Assembly: GCF_000174435.1 (NCBI RefSeq)
Contig: NZ_ACJN02000001.1
Span: 919,658-983,657, forward strand
Origin: Desulfonatronospira thiodismutans ASO3-1
GTDB taxonomy: Bacteria > Desulfobacterota > Desulfovibrionia > Desulfovibrionales > Desulfonatronovibrionaceae
DNA: 64,000 nt
Direction: 5' to 3'
The notes beneath the pieces were generated by a model. It ran no database searches. It was not told where the DNA came from and saw only the letters and a list, made by a program, of their open reading frames with translations. Made by a program: the position numbers and the translations under genes. Each line of letters starts with the position of its first letter. The stretch's first letter is position 1. Shown here piece after piece: positions 8,282 through 17,206 of the stretch.

Positions 8282-9139
8282 ATGCTGATTAATATGCTAA
8301 ATTCATGCCAGAAAAGACTGATATACAACCTGGCATACATTCCCGAACATCTCCCTTCTTACCTGTGCCCTTTCTCCGACAGCGAACCCTGCATGGACGG
8401 GGGGCTTCTGTATTACCAGGCAAAGGAAAAAATAAGTCTCATGGCCTGCCCCCTGCCTCTGAACACAAAAGGCCCTGAGCTCTACTCCCATGTTAATTCC
8501 CTGGTCAGGGAACTGAAACCTGCCGAACTTGGCTGTATAAGCCCGGTCCCCCTGGATGTGCATGGATACAAACCCGTCAGGACTGAATATGATCTTTACT
8601 ATTGCCTGGATCTGAACAACATCCTGAGCGGCCCCAAGCTTCGCAATATGCTCAAAAGGGCCTCCAGTGAGGTGCATATTTCTGTTGGACGGGATTTTAC
8701 CCGCGACCACCTGGAACTGTTGAGAAAATTTATTGAATTTAAAGGCCTGGACCAGGAAAAAGCCCTTTTCTTTCACCGCATTCCAGAGTATCTAAGCCAT
8801 TCTGATACGGCCCTTGTTATAGAGGCCAGGACAATTCGGGACAACAGCCTGGTGGCTTACGACATCCTGGAAACAGGCTCCAGGCTCTTTGCATTTTACC
8901 TGTTCAACATAACCGGAAAAAAATCCAGGGACATCCCGGGAGTCAACGATCTGCTGCTTCAGGAGGCAATAAATCAGGCCCGGAAACTGGACAAAAAGTA
9001 TATCAATATGGGACTGGGGATTAACCCTGGAATCGTGTCCTTCAAAGCCAAGTGGGGAGCATATCCCTTTCTGGCCTACTATTTCCAGCAGTTCCAGCCT
9101 GCATTCAGCTGGAAACGCTTTTTCGGCCTCAAGGGATAA
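8282..9139 (+). CDS. GNAT-like acyltransferase, DUF2156/FemAB-like C-terminal half
   Basis: 285-residue cytoplasmic protein. The second half has the look of a GNAT or FemAB/DUF2156 fold: VAYDILETGSRLFAFYLFNITG, DLLLQEAINQARKLDKKYIN, then GLGINPGIVSFKAKWGA. The terminal FKxKWG motif is common in this superfamily. These enzymes transfer acyl or aminoacyl groups to an amine, and FemX-type members use aminoacyl-tRNA. The N-terminal half (with a CPFSDSEPC pair of cysteines) is not recognised. No strong ribosome site precedes 8282; an alternative ATG lies at 8294. Its place between two kamA homologues and a peptidase makes it a candidate acyltransferase for a beta-amino acid, by analogy with AblB/YodP. 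That link is inference. Confidence 0.5.
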   Translation: MLINMLNSCQKRLIYNLAYIPEHLPSYLCPFSDSEPCMDGGLLYYQAKEKISLMACPLPLNTKGPELYSHVNSLVRELKPAELGCISPVPLDVHGYKPVRTEYDLYYCLDLNNILSGPKLRNMLKRASSEVHISVGRDFTRDHLELLRKFIEFKGLDQEKALFFHRIPEYLSHSDTALVIEARTIRDNSLVAYDILETGSRLFAFYLFNITGKKSRDIPGVNDLLLQEAINQARKLDKKYINMGLGINPGIVSFKAKWGAYPFLAYYFQQFQPAFSWKRFFGLKG

Positions 9140-9290
9140 GCATCCCTTCATTGCCTGGCCAAACGAGCAAGCTTTAATTACTTGATTTATCTGGTAGCCA
9201 TCTGTTTCAACTGGATATACTAAGCGTCTGTATGTGGACTCAGGTGAATAATTACACACACAATTTGTAACTCTTAATTCTCAAAATAAT

Positions 9291-10532
9291 ATGAACAAGC
9301 CCAAAATAATGACCGGCTGGAAAAGAATCCTGAGCCTGCAGCAAAGAGCACAGGAAATGTACTTGACAGGAGTATTCATCCACAAGCCGGAAAACATCTA
9401 CTACTTCACTTCCGTCTACCCCCACGAGCCCTCTTTCGTCCTGGTTCCCACCGAGGGCGAACCAGAGCTGGTGGCTGCAAGATCAGTACTGGAAGAGGCA
9501 AAAAGAGACAGCCTCATCCCGGTTACAGCCGGGGATATGGACATAGCCAGGAGCGCTTATGAGCGCATGGTGGATAAAAAAATGCTGCGCCCTCCTCCAA
9601 ATACTTTTTTAAAGGGCATGATGCGCAAGGTCAGCGAATCGCCCATAGGCATAGAAGTGGACTATCTTAGCCTTTTTTTGTTCAAGTATTTCCAGATCCG
9701 CAATCACATGAACATAACCCATGAAATAAACGCCCTGAGGGAAATAAAGGACAGTTTCGAGGTACAGCGCATTGAAGAGGCCTGCAGTATCGCGGATCAG
9801 GCCATGGAGCACCTTAGACAGAAAATCAGGGTTGGCGTATCTGAAAAGGAACTCTCCGGCATATTCGACGCCAGGGCCAAGGCCCTGGGCGCGGAAGAAT
9901 CCAAGTGCCGCATCAAGAGCGGCCCAGGCACAGCCCTGGCCTTTTCCAGGTGGATGGACCAGGAACTGGAAAATGGCCCACTGCTCATTGATTACGGGGT
10001 AAGAATCAAGGGCTACTGGTCGGATATCACCAGGATGTTTTATCTCGGGAGCCAGCCGGACAGCTCTTTTCTGGAACACTACAACCTGGTGCTGCAGGCC
10101 CGCCAGGCTGCACTGGAAAAAATGCACCCCGGGCAGAGCATTTACGGACCTGAAGAGGCCATCAGAGAACTGTTCCGCCGGAAGGACCTGGAGCAGCACA
10201 TGATTTATGCCGCCGGACACGGCATCGGCCTTGAGGTTCACGAAGAACCACTGCTGGGATCCGCCCCTGATGCCACCCGGGAGGAGGAAGAGGACAAGGA
10301 GGCCTCTTTGCTGGCCCAATCCGGACTGGGCAGCTCATTCATGAGCCTGACCAGGGAAATGGAGCACCATATTGAACCGGCTTTTGCCAGGGGTCACGTG
10401 GTGGCCCTGGAACCGGGTCTTTATTTCCAGGAGCTTGGGGTCAGAGTGGAGGATGTGGTGCATATAAGCGACAAACCCAGGGTTTTGTCCTCTCTTTCCA
10501 CAGATCCACGGGATATGGTTATACCTGCCTGA
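9291..10532 (+). CDS. M24 family metallopeptidase (Xaa-Pro dipeptidase-like)
   Basis: Pita-bread metalloenzyme of the aminopeptidase P/prolidase/creatinase type. All five metal ligands are visible: D234 (LLIDYG), D245 (SDITRMF), H310 (GHGIGLEVHEEP), E374 (LEPGLYF) and E387 (GVRVEDV). An N-terminal creatinase-like domain spans about residues 15-140. The segment between HEEP and LEPG is some 35 residues longer than usual and very acidic (REEEEDKEA at 330-338). The gene follows the GNAT-like gene by 150 bp. Substrate unknown; an intracellular dipeptidase or a hydrolase of a beta-amino-acid amide are both possible. Confidence 0.8.
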   Translation: MNKPKIMTGWKRILSLQQRAQEMYLTGVFIHKPENIYYFTSVYPHEPSFVLVPTEGEPELVAARSVLEEAKRDSLIPVTAGDMDIARSAYERMVDKKMLRPPPNTFLKGMMRKVSESPIGIEVDYLSLFLFKYFQIRNHMNITHEINALREIKDSFEVQRIEEACSIADQAMEHLRQKIRVGVSEKELSGIFDARAKALGAEESKCRIKSGPGTALAFSRWMDQELENGPLLIDYGVRIKGYWSDITRMFYLGSQPDSSFLEHYNLVLQARQAALEKMHPGQSIYGPEEAIRELFRRKDLEQHMIYAAGHGIGLEVHEEPLLGSAPDATREEEEDKEASLLAQSGLGSSFMSLTREMEHHIEPAFARGHVVALEPGLYFQELGVRVEDVVHISDKPRVLSSLSTDPRDMVIPA

Positions 10533-10557
10533 TCTCTGCAGATGCGAAGAGGGCAAT

Positions 10558-10727
10558 GTAAGCATTCAGGGGGTGCTCGTGACTGGGGACAGTCCCCGCG
10601 ACACCTTTCCTGCACAATTAAAATATGACTAACGCCAAGTTGTGTGAACCTGCAATGATAGTACATAGCGGGGACAGTCCCCAGGTCCTGTTGCCAGTAA
10701 TCACCATCGAGAACCCTGGATGCTTAC
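10558..10727. repeat. Inverted-repeat element family 1, copy 1 (divergent)
   Basis: About 170 bp ending in GTAAGCATTCAGGG on the left and CCCTGGATGCTTAC on the right, with internal GGGGACAGTCCCC blocks near both ends (10582, 10671). The same architecture occurs at 29939, 34007 and 42201. No coding capacity. It separates the M24 gene from the convergent cardiolipin synthase gene. Confidence 0.7.
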
Positions 10728-10797
10728 GAGACAATCCAGGCATCTGCATGGTGCGCCTGCAAAGAGTCAGTTGTGTCCCTGAAGGCGGGCGATATTC

Positions 10798-12243
10798 TTA
10801 CAGATAAGGACTGAAAAGCCAGCAGAAGGAATCCCTGGTACGCACAGGCAGGGGCCGGTTGTCCACTTCATGCAGGGTGGTCTCGTGGGATTCACGTATT
10901 CTGGAACGGATGTGCCTGGCCAGCTTACCTGCCAGCCTTTTTTCGTAGACTTCGACCACCAGTTCAAAATTGAGCCTCAGACTACGGGGGTCCATATTTG
11001 CCGAGCCTATGAGAGCATAGGAGTCATCAGCTACAAAGAGCTTTGAATGCGCAAAAGGCGGGGGCTGATAAAACACCTTTACCCCGCTTTGAAGAATCTC
11101 CCAAAGCATGTTTCTGGTGGCCCAGTGCACGTAGGGCAGATTGTTTTTTTCAGGAAGAACCACGCTGACCTCCAGGCCCTTGAGGGCCGCTGTCTGCAGG
11201 GCCACTATAAGCTCCTGTGAGGGCAGAAAATATGGGGTCATGATCAGGATTCTTTTCCTGGCCTGGGAAACGATCCCTGTAAGAAGAATACGCAGCTTGT
11301 CCAGGTCCTGGTTGGGACCAACAGTAATGGTCCTGCAGACGGCCTCCCCCTGGTGCGCCCTGGCCACCTTCTGCCTGGGGCTTTTGCTGTAATCACCGGT
11401 GCAAAAACCCCAGTCCTCCATAAACACCTCTTCCATCTGGTTCACCACAGCACCGGAAAACTTAAAATGCACATCCTGTTTTCGCTTGCGGTTGTTGAGC
11501 TTTGTCACTAAGTGCCTGTCCCCGAGATTCATGCCCCCGGTAAAACCGAACTCACTGTCCACAATGAGCATTTTCCGGTGATATCTAAGGTTGATGAACG
11601 GGGAAGGAGGATAAAGCCTGGGGGGCAGAAAACGGACAAAAGGAACGCCTTTATCCTTGAGGGTTTTTCCTATTCTGGGCCAGGAGTAATACTCCCCGAT
11701 TCCGTCCACCAGCACGCGCACATCCACACCCCGCTGTACGGCTTTAGACAGAGCATTTGCAAACTGCTGGCCGGTATCGTTGCTTTCGAAAATAAAGGTC
11801 ACCAGGTAAATACTTTTCTGCGCCCTGTTGATGGCAGCCAGCATTTCTGGATAAGCCTGCTCTCCGTTGTATAAGGGAGTCACCCGGTTGCCCTGAAGAA
11901 GAGGCCTTCTGGAAATCGCCTCTGAAAGCTGGGCCAGTTGATGAAAGTCAGGGGAAATTTCAAAGTCGCGAACTTTTTTTTCTGCAGGGGCCAGTTTCTG
12001 AGTAGAAGGATAAATATCCGTGTCCCAGTGCGGCCAGTACCATTTCAGTTTCTTGGCCCTGGTCTTCACCCTGTTGATACCTAAAAGAAAATATAGAACC
12101 GGCCCCAGGGTGGGCACCAGCAGACAGGTTACTATCCATGCCCAGGCCCCCTTGGGATCTCTTTTGTAAAGAAGGGCGTGACCTGCAGCCAGGAAATTGA
12201 AAAAAAGAATTATACCTACAACAACCCATTCAACTGCTTGCAT
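10798..12243 (-). CDS. cls: Cardiolipin synthase (phospholipase D superfamily)
   Basis: Membrane enzyme that condenses phosphatidylglycerol to cardiolipin. Two N-terminal transmembrane helices (VEWVVVGIILFFNFLAAG and AWAWIVTCLLVPTLGPVLYF) are followed by two PLD domains, each with the HxKxxxxD catalytic motif: HRKMLIVD (about 222) with GGMNLGD, and HSKLFVAD (about 401) with GSANMDPRS. At 481 residues it has the usual ClsA length. It is monocistronic and divergent from the PFK-2 gene. Cardiolipin content often rises in salt-stressed bacteria, which would fit the sucrose genes in the window; this is only a contextual remark. Confidence 0.9.
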   Translation of the reverse strand: MQAVEWVVVGIILFFNFLAAGHALLYKRDPKGAWAWIVTCLLVPTLGPVLYFLLGINRVKTRAKKLKWYWPHWDTDIYPSTQKLAPAEKKVRDFEISPDFHQLAQLSEAISRRPLLQGNRVTPLYNGEQAYPEMLAAINRAQKSIYLVTFIFESNDTGQQFANALSKAVQRGVDVRVLVDGIGEYYSWPRIGKTLKDKGVPFVRFLPPRLYPPSPFINLRYHRKMLIVDSEFGFTGGMNLGDRHLVTKLNNRKRKQDVHFKFSGAVVNQMEEVFMEDWGFCTGDYSKSPRQKVARAHQGEAVCRTITVGPNQDLDKLRILLTGIVSQARKRILIMTPYFLPSQELIVALQTAALKGLEVSVVLPEKNNLPYVHWATRNMLWEILQSGVKVFYQPPPFAHSKLFVADDSYALIGSANMDPRSLRLNFELVVEVYEKRLAGKLARHIRSRIRESHETTLHEVDNRPLPVRTRDSFCWLFSPYL

Positions 12244-12328
12244 TTTAATAACTTTTTAAACCGGTTGCCTGAATCCTGAAAATGTGTTTATCTGTTTTTT
12301 TATCAATGAAGACTGAACGGGTATTTAT

Positions 12329-13627
12329 ATGCCCTTTAACCTTAAGGATCAAGCCTTTGAACATCTCAAGGGTACAGAAACAGAAAGAAAGGGTTTGTTT
12401 GTGCTTATGAATAACGGTTACCTGAACAAGCTGTACATTGCCATGGTGGGATTGCCAGCCCGCGGCAAATCCACCGTGGCCGCCAAACTCAAGGAAGGCC
12501 TGAAAAAAGAAAACATCAAAGTCCGCATCTTTAATAACGGGGACTTAAGGCGCAAGCTTTTGAGCGAAAATTCCTCCAGACCGGACTTTTACAACCCTGA
12601 AAACAAAACCAATGCCGAGCAAAGAGAGCAGATCGCCCTGACCAATATCAAAAACGCCAGCAGGTATCTCCAGGGAGACGGACAGGTGGCCATACTGGAT
12701 GCCACCAATGTCAGCCTCAAACGCCGCAGGACCATTCAAAACATGCTCACCGACCATCCGGTTTTGTTTGTGGAGTGCATCAACAATGACGACGAAATAC
12801 TCAAGGCCAGCATCACCAAAAAAACAGAGCAGCCGGAATTCTCAAGGATGGACTTTCAGGAGGCATTTGAAAGCTTCAAAAAAAGAATCCAGTATTACGA
12901 GCATATCGCCCAGCCCCTCCAGGAAGAGCGCAACTACTATGTACTGGACTCACTGAACAACCAGATCCTGGGTGAAAGGATGACTGACAACATCTTCTGC
13001 AATGTTCAGATACGGGATCTTCTGGTTTCGGACTGGGTCAAAAACCTTTTCCTGGTAAGACACGGTGAGAGCTATTTCAACCTGGAGAACAGGATCGGGG
13101 GGGATTCAGAACTTACACCCAACGGCTGGGCCCAGGCCCAGGCCCTGGCGGCTCACTTCAAACAGACCAACATCCCAAATATCTATACCAGCACCAAGAA
13201 ACGCACCGTCCAGACCGCCCGTCCCATAAGTGAAATGCAGAAAAACGCCCAGGTCATGCAGCTCAAGGAATTTAATGAAATCAACGCCGGTACCTGCGAA
13301 TACATGAGCTACGATGAGATTCGACGCGAGAAACCGGAAGTATTCTACAGCCGGACCAAGGACAAATACAATTATATCTACCCCGAGGGTGAGGGCTACG
13401 TGACCCTGAAGCACAGGGTGGACCGGGGTCTGAAAAAAGCCATATATTTGAGCGGAAATGCCACTTACATAATGATAATCGGGCACCAGGCGGTCAACCG
13501 CATGATTCTGGCTCACTTTCTATACCGCCGGAAGGAAGATGTGCCCTACATATATACCCCCCAGGACAGATACTTTCATATAGTGTCTACTCAGTCCAAG
13601 AAACTTTTTGAGCTTAAGCGGTACTAG
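12329..13627 (+). CDS. Bifunctional 6-phosphofructo-2-kinase / fructose-2,6-bisphosphatase homologue
   Basis: Two-domain protein arranged like eukaryotic PFKFB. The N-terminal kinase has Walker A GLPARGKST at 41-49 and the GDLRR...FYNPEN region. The C-terminal histidine-phosphatase has LVRHGES (catalytic His about 245), EINAGTCEYMSYDEI (acidic acid/base region) and GHQAV (second His about 388). Such proteins make and degrade fructose-2,6-bisphosphate, which controls glycolysis and gluconeogenesis in eukaryotes; bacterial examples are scattered. With all catalytic landmarks present both activities are plausible. An in-frame ATG at 12407 would remove 26 residues; neither start has a good ribosome site. 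It shares the window with sucrose-synthesis genes, a pathway F2,6BP regulates in plants. Confidence 0.85.
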   Translation: MPFNLKDQAFEHLKGTETERKGLFVLMNNGYLNKLYIAMVGLPARGKSTVAAKLKEGLKKENIKVRIFNNGDLRRKLLSENSSRPDFYNPENKTNAEQREQIALTNIKNASRYLQGDGQVAILDATNVSLKRRRTIQNMLTDHPVLFVECINNDDEILKASITKKTEQPEFSRMDFQEAFESFKKRIQYYEHIAQPLQEERNYYVLDSLNNQILGERMTDNIFCNVQIRDLLVSDWVKNLFLVRHGESYFNLENRIGGDSELTPNGWAQAQALAAHFKQTNIPNIYTSTKKRTVQTARPISEMQKNAQVMQLKEFNEINAGTCEYMSYDEIRREKPEVFYSRTKDKYNYIYPEGEGYVTLKHRVDRGLKKAIYLSGNATYIMIIGHQAVNRMILAHFLYRRKEDVPYIYTPQDRYFHIVSTQSKKLFELKRY

Positions 13628-13848
13628 TACACCCTGTTTTACAAATCCGCCCGGTTTATATATACAGCATTCACATGCCCCGTAAAACCGGTGACAGAAT
13701 AGAGGTTGCCCGATTCATATACTTTTGAGATGATAGCTGTTGTTCTGGATTATCTGTTCAGCTTTTTACGTACCGGAGTTTTTTCCTGGAAAAACCAGCT
13801 GCCTTATCAACAAACTGCTCATAAACATGGACCATGGAGGGAATAGGG

Positions 13849-14928
13849 ATGAAGGGGAGACTTTATTACTGGATATGGCTGTTATTAATACTTTTTTTTC
13901 CGGTGGTATTCGGGTGTGCTGCAGATGAAGAAATGGATGACGCTGAAAAACCCGAAGAGACCTTCAGCCTCTCCCTGGCCACTTTCTGGCCTGCCACCGA
14001 TTTTATGGTTGCTGATGCCCATAAACGCTGGATAGAGGAGGTGGAAAAACGTACAGACGGACGCGTCAGCATTAACCTGCATGCAGGCGAAGCCCTGCTC
14101 GGCGCCCGGGAAATCTACAACGGCGTGGCCGGGGGAGTGGCGGATATAGGCACGACCTGCCCCTCCTATACTCCGGGAATGTTTCCCCTGATGGAGGCCT
14201 TTGAACTGCCCGGCTACCAGAATGTCAATGCTGTATCCGCCTCCATGACCGCCCATGAAGGCTACAAAAGAATAAAGCAGGATCTGGGGATCGACGAGTT
14301 TGAAGACGTCAAGGTCCTCTTTTTCTGGGCCACCGGACCAGGGGACATCATGAGCCAGAAGCCCGCCAGAAACCTTGATGAACTGGCCGGAATGGAAATC
14401 CGGGCCGTAGGGGGAACTGTTCCGCCCCTGGAAAAACTGGGAGCGGTCACTCATTCCATGCCCATGTCCGAATCCTATCTGGCCCTGGACCAGGGACTTG
14501 TGGACGGCATTGTGGCCCCCAACGACACATTGAAAGGATTCAGGCTGGCTGAAGTGGTTGATTATGTCACTCATACTCCTTTTCTCTACAATGTAGTCTT
14601 TATGAAAATCATGAACAAGGGCACCTGGAATTCCCTGCCTCCTGATATTCAGGACGTATTCCGGGAAATGAACGATGAATTCGCCTATGAATACGGAAAA
14701 TCCAGGGCCGACCACAGGCAGGAAGGCCTTGAGTACGGCATGCAGGAGCACGGCATAGAATTCTTTGAACTGGATGCAGACGAAGAGCAGAAATGGTTAG
14801 ATCGTATTCAGCCCGTGGTGGAAGACTGGATAAAGAAGCAGGAAAACAGGGGGCTGCCGGCTGAAAAAACCGTCGAGCTTATCAGGGAACTGGACGAAAA
14901 ATTCTCGGCAGAATATCCGGAGTACTAA
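13849..14928 (+). CDS. dctP: TRAP transporter solute-binding lipoprotein (DctP family)
   Basis: Periplasmic receptor of a tripartite ATP-independent transporter. The N-terminus is a lipoprotein signal (LLLILFFPVVFGC), so the receptor is membrane-tethered rather than free, as expected after Lgt processing. DctP landmarks include SLATFWPATDFM, an AGEALLGAREIYNGV loop, GMEIRAVGG and DGIVAPNDTLKGFRLAEV. The ATG at 13849 is favoured over 13834 because GGAGGGAATAGGG precedes it. The ligand is probably a carboxylate. The membrane subunits follow after an unusual 384-bp gap. Confidence 0.9.
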   Translation: MKGRLYYWIWLLLILFFPVVFGCAADEEMDDAEKPEETFSLSLATFWPATDFMVADAHKRWIEEVEKRTDGRVSINLHAGEALLGAREIYNGVAGGVADIGTTCPSYTPGMFPLMEAFELPGYQNVNAVSASMTAHEGYKRIKQDLGIDEFEDVKVLFFWATGPGDIMSQKPARNLDELAGMEIRAVGGTVPPLEKLGAVTHSMPMSESYLALDQGLVDGIVAPNDTLKGFRLAEVVDYVTHTPFLYNVVFMKIMNKGTWNSLPPDIQDVFREMNDEFAYEYGKSRADHRQEGLEYGMQEHGIEFFELDADEEQKWLDRIQPVVEDWIKKQENRGLPAEKTVELIRELDEKFSAEYPEY

Positions 14929-14941
14929 AGTCAATTATAAA

Positions 14942-14957
14942 GGCATGTTAACATGCC
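14942..14957. promoter_or_regulatory. Perfect 16-bp palindrome after dctP
   Basis: GGCATGTTAACATGCC is a perfect palindrome starting 13 bp after the dctP stop. It has no T-tract immediately after it, so it may be a regulator-binding site or an attenuating hairpin between receptor and permease genes. Confidence 0.35.
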
Positions 14958-14959
14958 CT

Positions 14960-15092
14960 TGCCTGTTTTCTAACATTATGGCATGGGGACTTTCCCGCAC
15001 CCGTTCCAGGCGCTCGCTGAACAAAGCCTGGATATACTGCCGGCAGGGTGCTGGAAGGTCCCCTGTTTTTCTTAAAAGCCTGACGAGAAAAA
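14960..15092. repeat. Degenerate copy of the 151-bp inverted-repeat element (family 2)
   Basis: Within the dctP-dctQ gap, TGGCATGGGGACT (about 14979) and GTCCCCTG...TTCTTAAAAGC (about 15059-15079) match the conserved ends of the element at 34587 and 56979. The interior differs and the terminal repeats are eroded. The rest of the gap to 15312 shows nothing recognisable. Confidence 0.4.
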
Positions 15093-15312
15093 CGAAACCA
15101 GGAACTGCAGAATTGCGGCAATAACAGACAACCTTAACACTTGAGATGAATATCACCGTATATATGACCAGCTTTTGCCCTGCCATGCCTTCCGAGGATT
15201 CGGCTTCCATAATAAAGCAACCCTGTGAATTGATGCCCGGCCCGTCAACTGAGGGAAGTTTTTTTTCGCCCTTCACGGCCGGGTCTTTTCCAAAGCCAGG
15301 GGGCTTGTAGCA

Positions 15313-15810
15313 ATGGAGCTCCTGGAAAAAATCGTACACAACCTGGCCCTGCGCATTTCCCAGATTGCCCAGCTGGCCCTTGTCCTGGTCATGCTGGTCA
15401 TAGTGTCCAACATTTTCATGCGCGCCTGGTGGAAACCCCTTACCGGCAGCTATGAACTGGTGGAAATCCTTGGCGCTGTCATCCTGTCCATGGGTGTGGC
15501 CTACTGTGCAGTCAACAGGGGGCATGTGACTGTCAGTCTGCTTGTAGACAGTCTGCCTCCAAAAATTCAGAATATTGTCGAGATTATCACCAACGCCATC
15601 TCACTGACTTTTATCTCCCTTATATCATGGGGGCTTTTGCAGTACGCGTCCAACGTGCACAGAAGAAACCTGTCCACCTCTTCCTTAGATCTACCCCTTT
15701 ACCCGGTTTATTACCTGGTTGCCTGCGGCATGATCATGCTTGCCATGATTATAGTTTTGGAACTGATTAAAAATACCCTGGCCCTGATCAGGGGGAGGAA
15801 ACAGGATTGA
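15313..15810 (+). CDS. dctQ: TRAP transporter small permease subunit (DctQ family)
   Basis: Membrane protein of 165 residues with four predicted helices (about 15-40, 48-70, 90-112, 132-155). WWKPLTGSYELVEILGAV and YCAVNRGHVTVSLLVD resemble conserved DctQ segments. It bridges the receptor and the large permease in sodium- or proton-driven uptake. Its stop overlaps the start of dctM by four bases, so the two are translationally coupled. The start at 15313 follows GTAGCA rather than a strong ribosome site. Confidence 0.88.
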   Translation: MELLEKIVHNLALRISQIAQLALVLVMLVIVSNIFMRAWWKPLTGSYELVEILGAVILSMGVAYCAVNRGHVTVSLLVDSLPPKIQNIVEIITNAISLTFISLISWGLLQYASNVHRRNLSTSSLDLPLYPVYYLVACGMIMLAMIIVLELIKNTLALIRGRKQD

Positions 15811-17114
15811 GCCCTTTTGAACTGGGTATCGCAGCTATTCTGCTCGTTTTTGTACTCATTGCCGCCCGCATGCCGGTGGCTTTTGTCATGCTGGTGGTGG
15901 GAGTAGGGGGATATGCTTATCTAATTTCCCTGGATGCTGCACTTTCCATTGCTTCCTCTTCCATCTACAACACCTTTGCCTCGTACTCTCTCATCGTGGT
16001 CCCCCTCTTCGTCTGGATGGGCTATATCGCCTACCATGCCGGCATAAGCCGCAGGATATACGATGCCACTTACAAGGTTGTGGGCAGGCTGCCCGCAGGC
16101 CTGGCCCTGGCCACCATAGGCGCAAGCACTGCGTTTGGAGCCATATGCGGCTCCACCACGGCTACGGCTGCCACCATGAGCGCTGTGGCAGTGCCGGAAA
16201 TGAAAAGGTACAGGTATGATCGCTCCCTGGCCACTTCAGTAGTGGCCTCCTCGGCCATCCTGGGGGTAATGATCCCTCCCAGCGTCATTTTTATCATCTA
16301 TGGAATCGCCACAGGGGAATCCATTGCCAAGCTGTTTCTGGCGGGAATCATTCCCGGAGTTCTCCTTATGGGCCTGTTCATGCTGGTTACATGGATAAGG
16401 GCCGTCAGAAATCCGGATCTGGCCCCAGCCGGACCGGAAGTGGATCTCAAAGGCAAGATAAGGGCTGTTGCAAAGGGCGGAGTTGAAGTTGTCATCATAT
16501 TTATAGTGGTCATCGGCGGGCTTTTTTTGGGCTACTTCACGCCCACCGAGGCAGGGGGGGTCGGAGCTGCCGCCACCCTGGCCGTAGCTATTATCCGCAG
16601 GCAGATCAACTGGACCGGATTTAAAAATTCCCTGCGCGACACCATTCGCATCTCGGCCATGATCATGTTTCTGGTGGCGGCGGCCACGGTTTTCGGCCGC
16701 TTTCTGGCAGTGACCAACATACCAACCACCATGGCTGTATGGGCCGGAGACCTGCCCATCCATCCCGTGGCTGTCCTGGCCATCATTCTGCTCATATATC
16801 TGTTGCTTGGATGCTTTATTGATGCCCTGGCCCTGATTCTGCTGACTATACCCATCTTCTATCCCGTGGCCGTTCACCTTGGATTCGACCCCATCTGGTT
16901 CGGGGTTATAATCGTACTGGTTGTGGGCATGGGCGTAATAACGCCTCCTGTGGGGGCCAACGTCTACGTGGTGGCCGGCATAGTCAAGGATACGCCGGTG
17001 GTGACTATTTTCAGAGGGGTATGGCCTTACCTGTTGAGTATAATACTCTGCATCGCCATCCTGACTCTTTTTCCACAGCTGGCCCTTTTTCTGCCCGACC
17101 TGGTCCAGAGATGA
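15807..17114 (+). CDS. dctM: TRAP transporter large permease (DctM family)
   Basis: 435-residue inner-membrane permease with about twelve hydrophobic segments. Family landmarks are GASTAFGAICGSTTATAATM, SAILGVMIPPSVIFIIYGIA, the tandem LAGIIPG motif and the second-half repeat GVITPPVGANVYVVAGI. It translocates the ligand captured by the upstream lipoprotein. The start lies inside the dctQ stop region. The gene is convergent with tpx, 92 bp away; no hairpin terminator is obvious in that gap. Confidence 0.92.
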   Translation: MSPFELGIAAILLVFVLIAARMPVAFVMLVVGVGGYAYLISLDAALSIASSSIYNTFASYSLIVVPLFVWMGYIAYHAGISRRIYDATYKVVGRLPAGLALATIGASTAFGAICGSTTATAATMSAVAVPEMKRYRYDRSLATSVVASSAILGVMIPPSVIFIIYGIATGESIAKLFLAGIIPGVLLMGLFMLVTWIRAVRNPDLAPAGPEVDLKGKIRAVAKGGVEVVIIFIVVIGGLFLGYFTPTEAGGVGAAATLAVAIIRRQINWTGFKNSLRDTIRISAMIMFLVAAATVFGRFLAVTNIPTTMAVWAGDLPIHPVAVLAIILLIYLLLGCFIDALALILLTIPIFYPVAVHLGFDPIWFGVIIVLVVGMGVITPPVGANVYVVAGIVKDTPVVTIFRGVWPYLLSIILCIAILTLFPQLALFLPDLVQR

Positions 17115-17206
17115 TCATGCACAGCCCCGTATAGATTTGACTGCATCCGTAGAGGGGCATAAGTGTTTTCTCCAGCAGGGTCCAGGCCGGGACGTCTGCC
17201 ATCAGG

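Noticed and set aside
13834-13848. Upstream ATG of dctP
   Set aside because: The ATG at 13849 has the better ribosome site and gives a normal lipoprotein signal.
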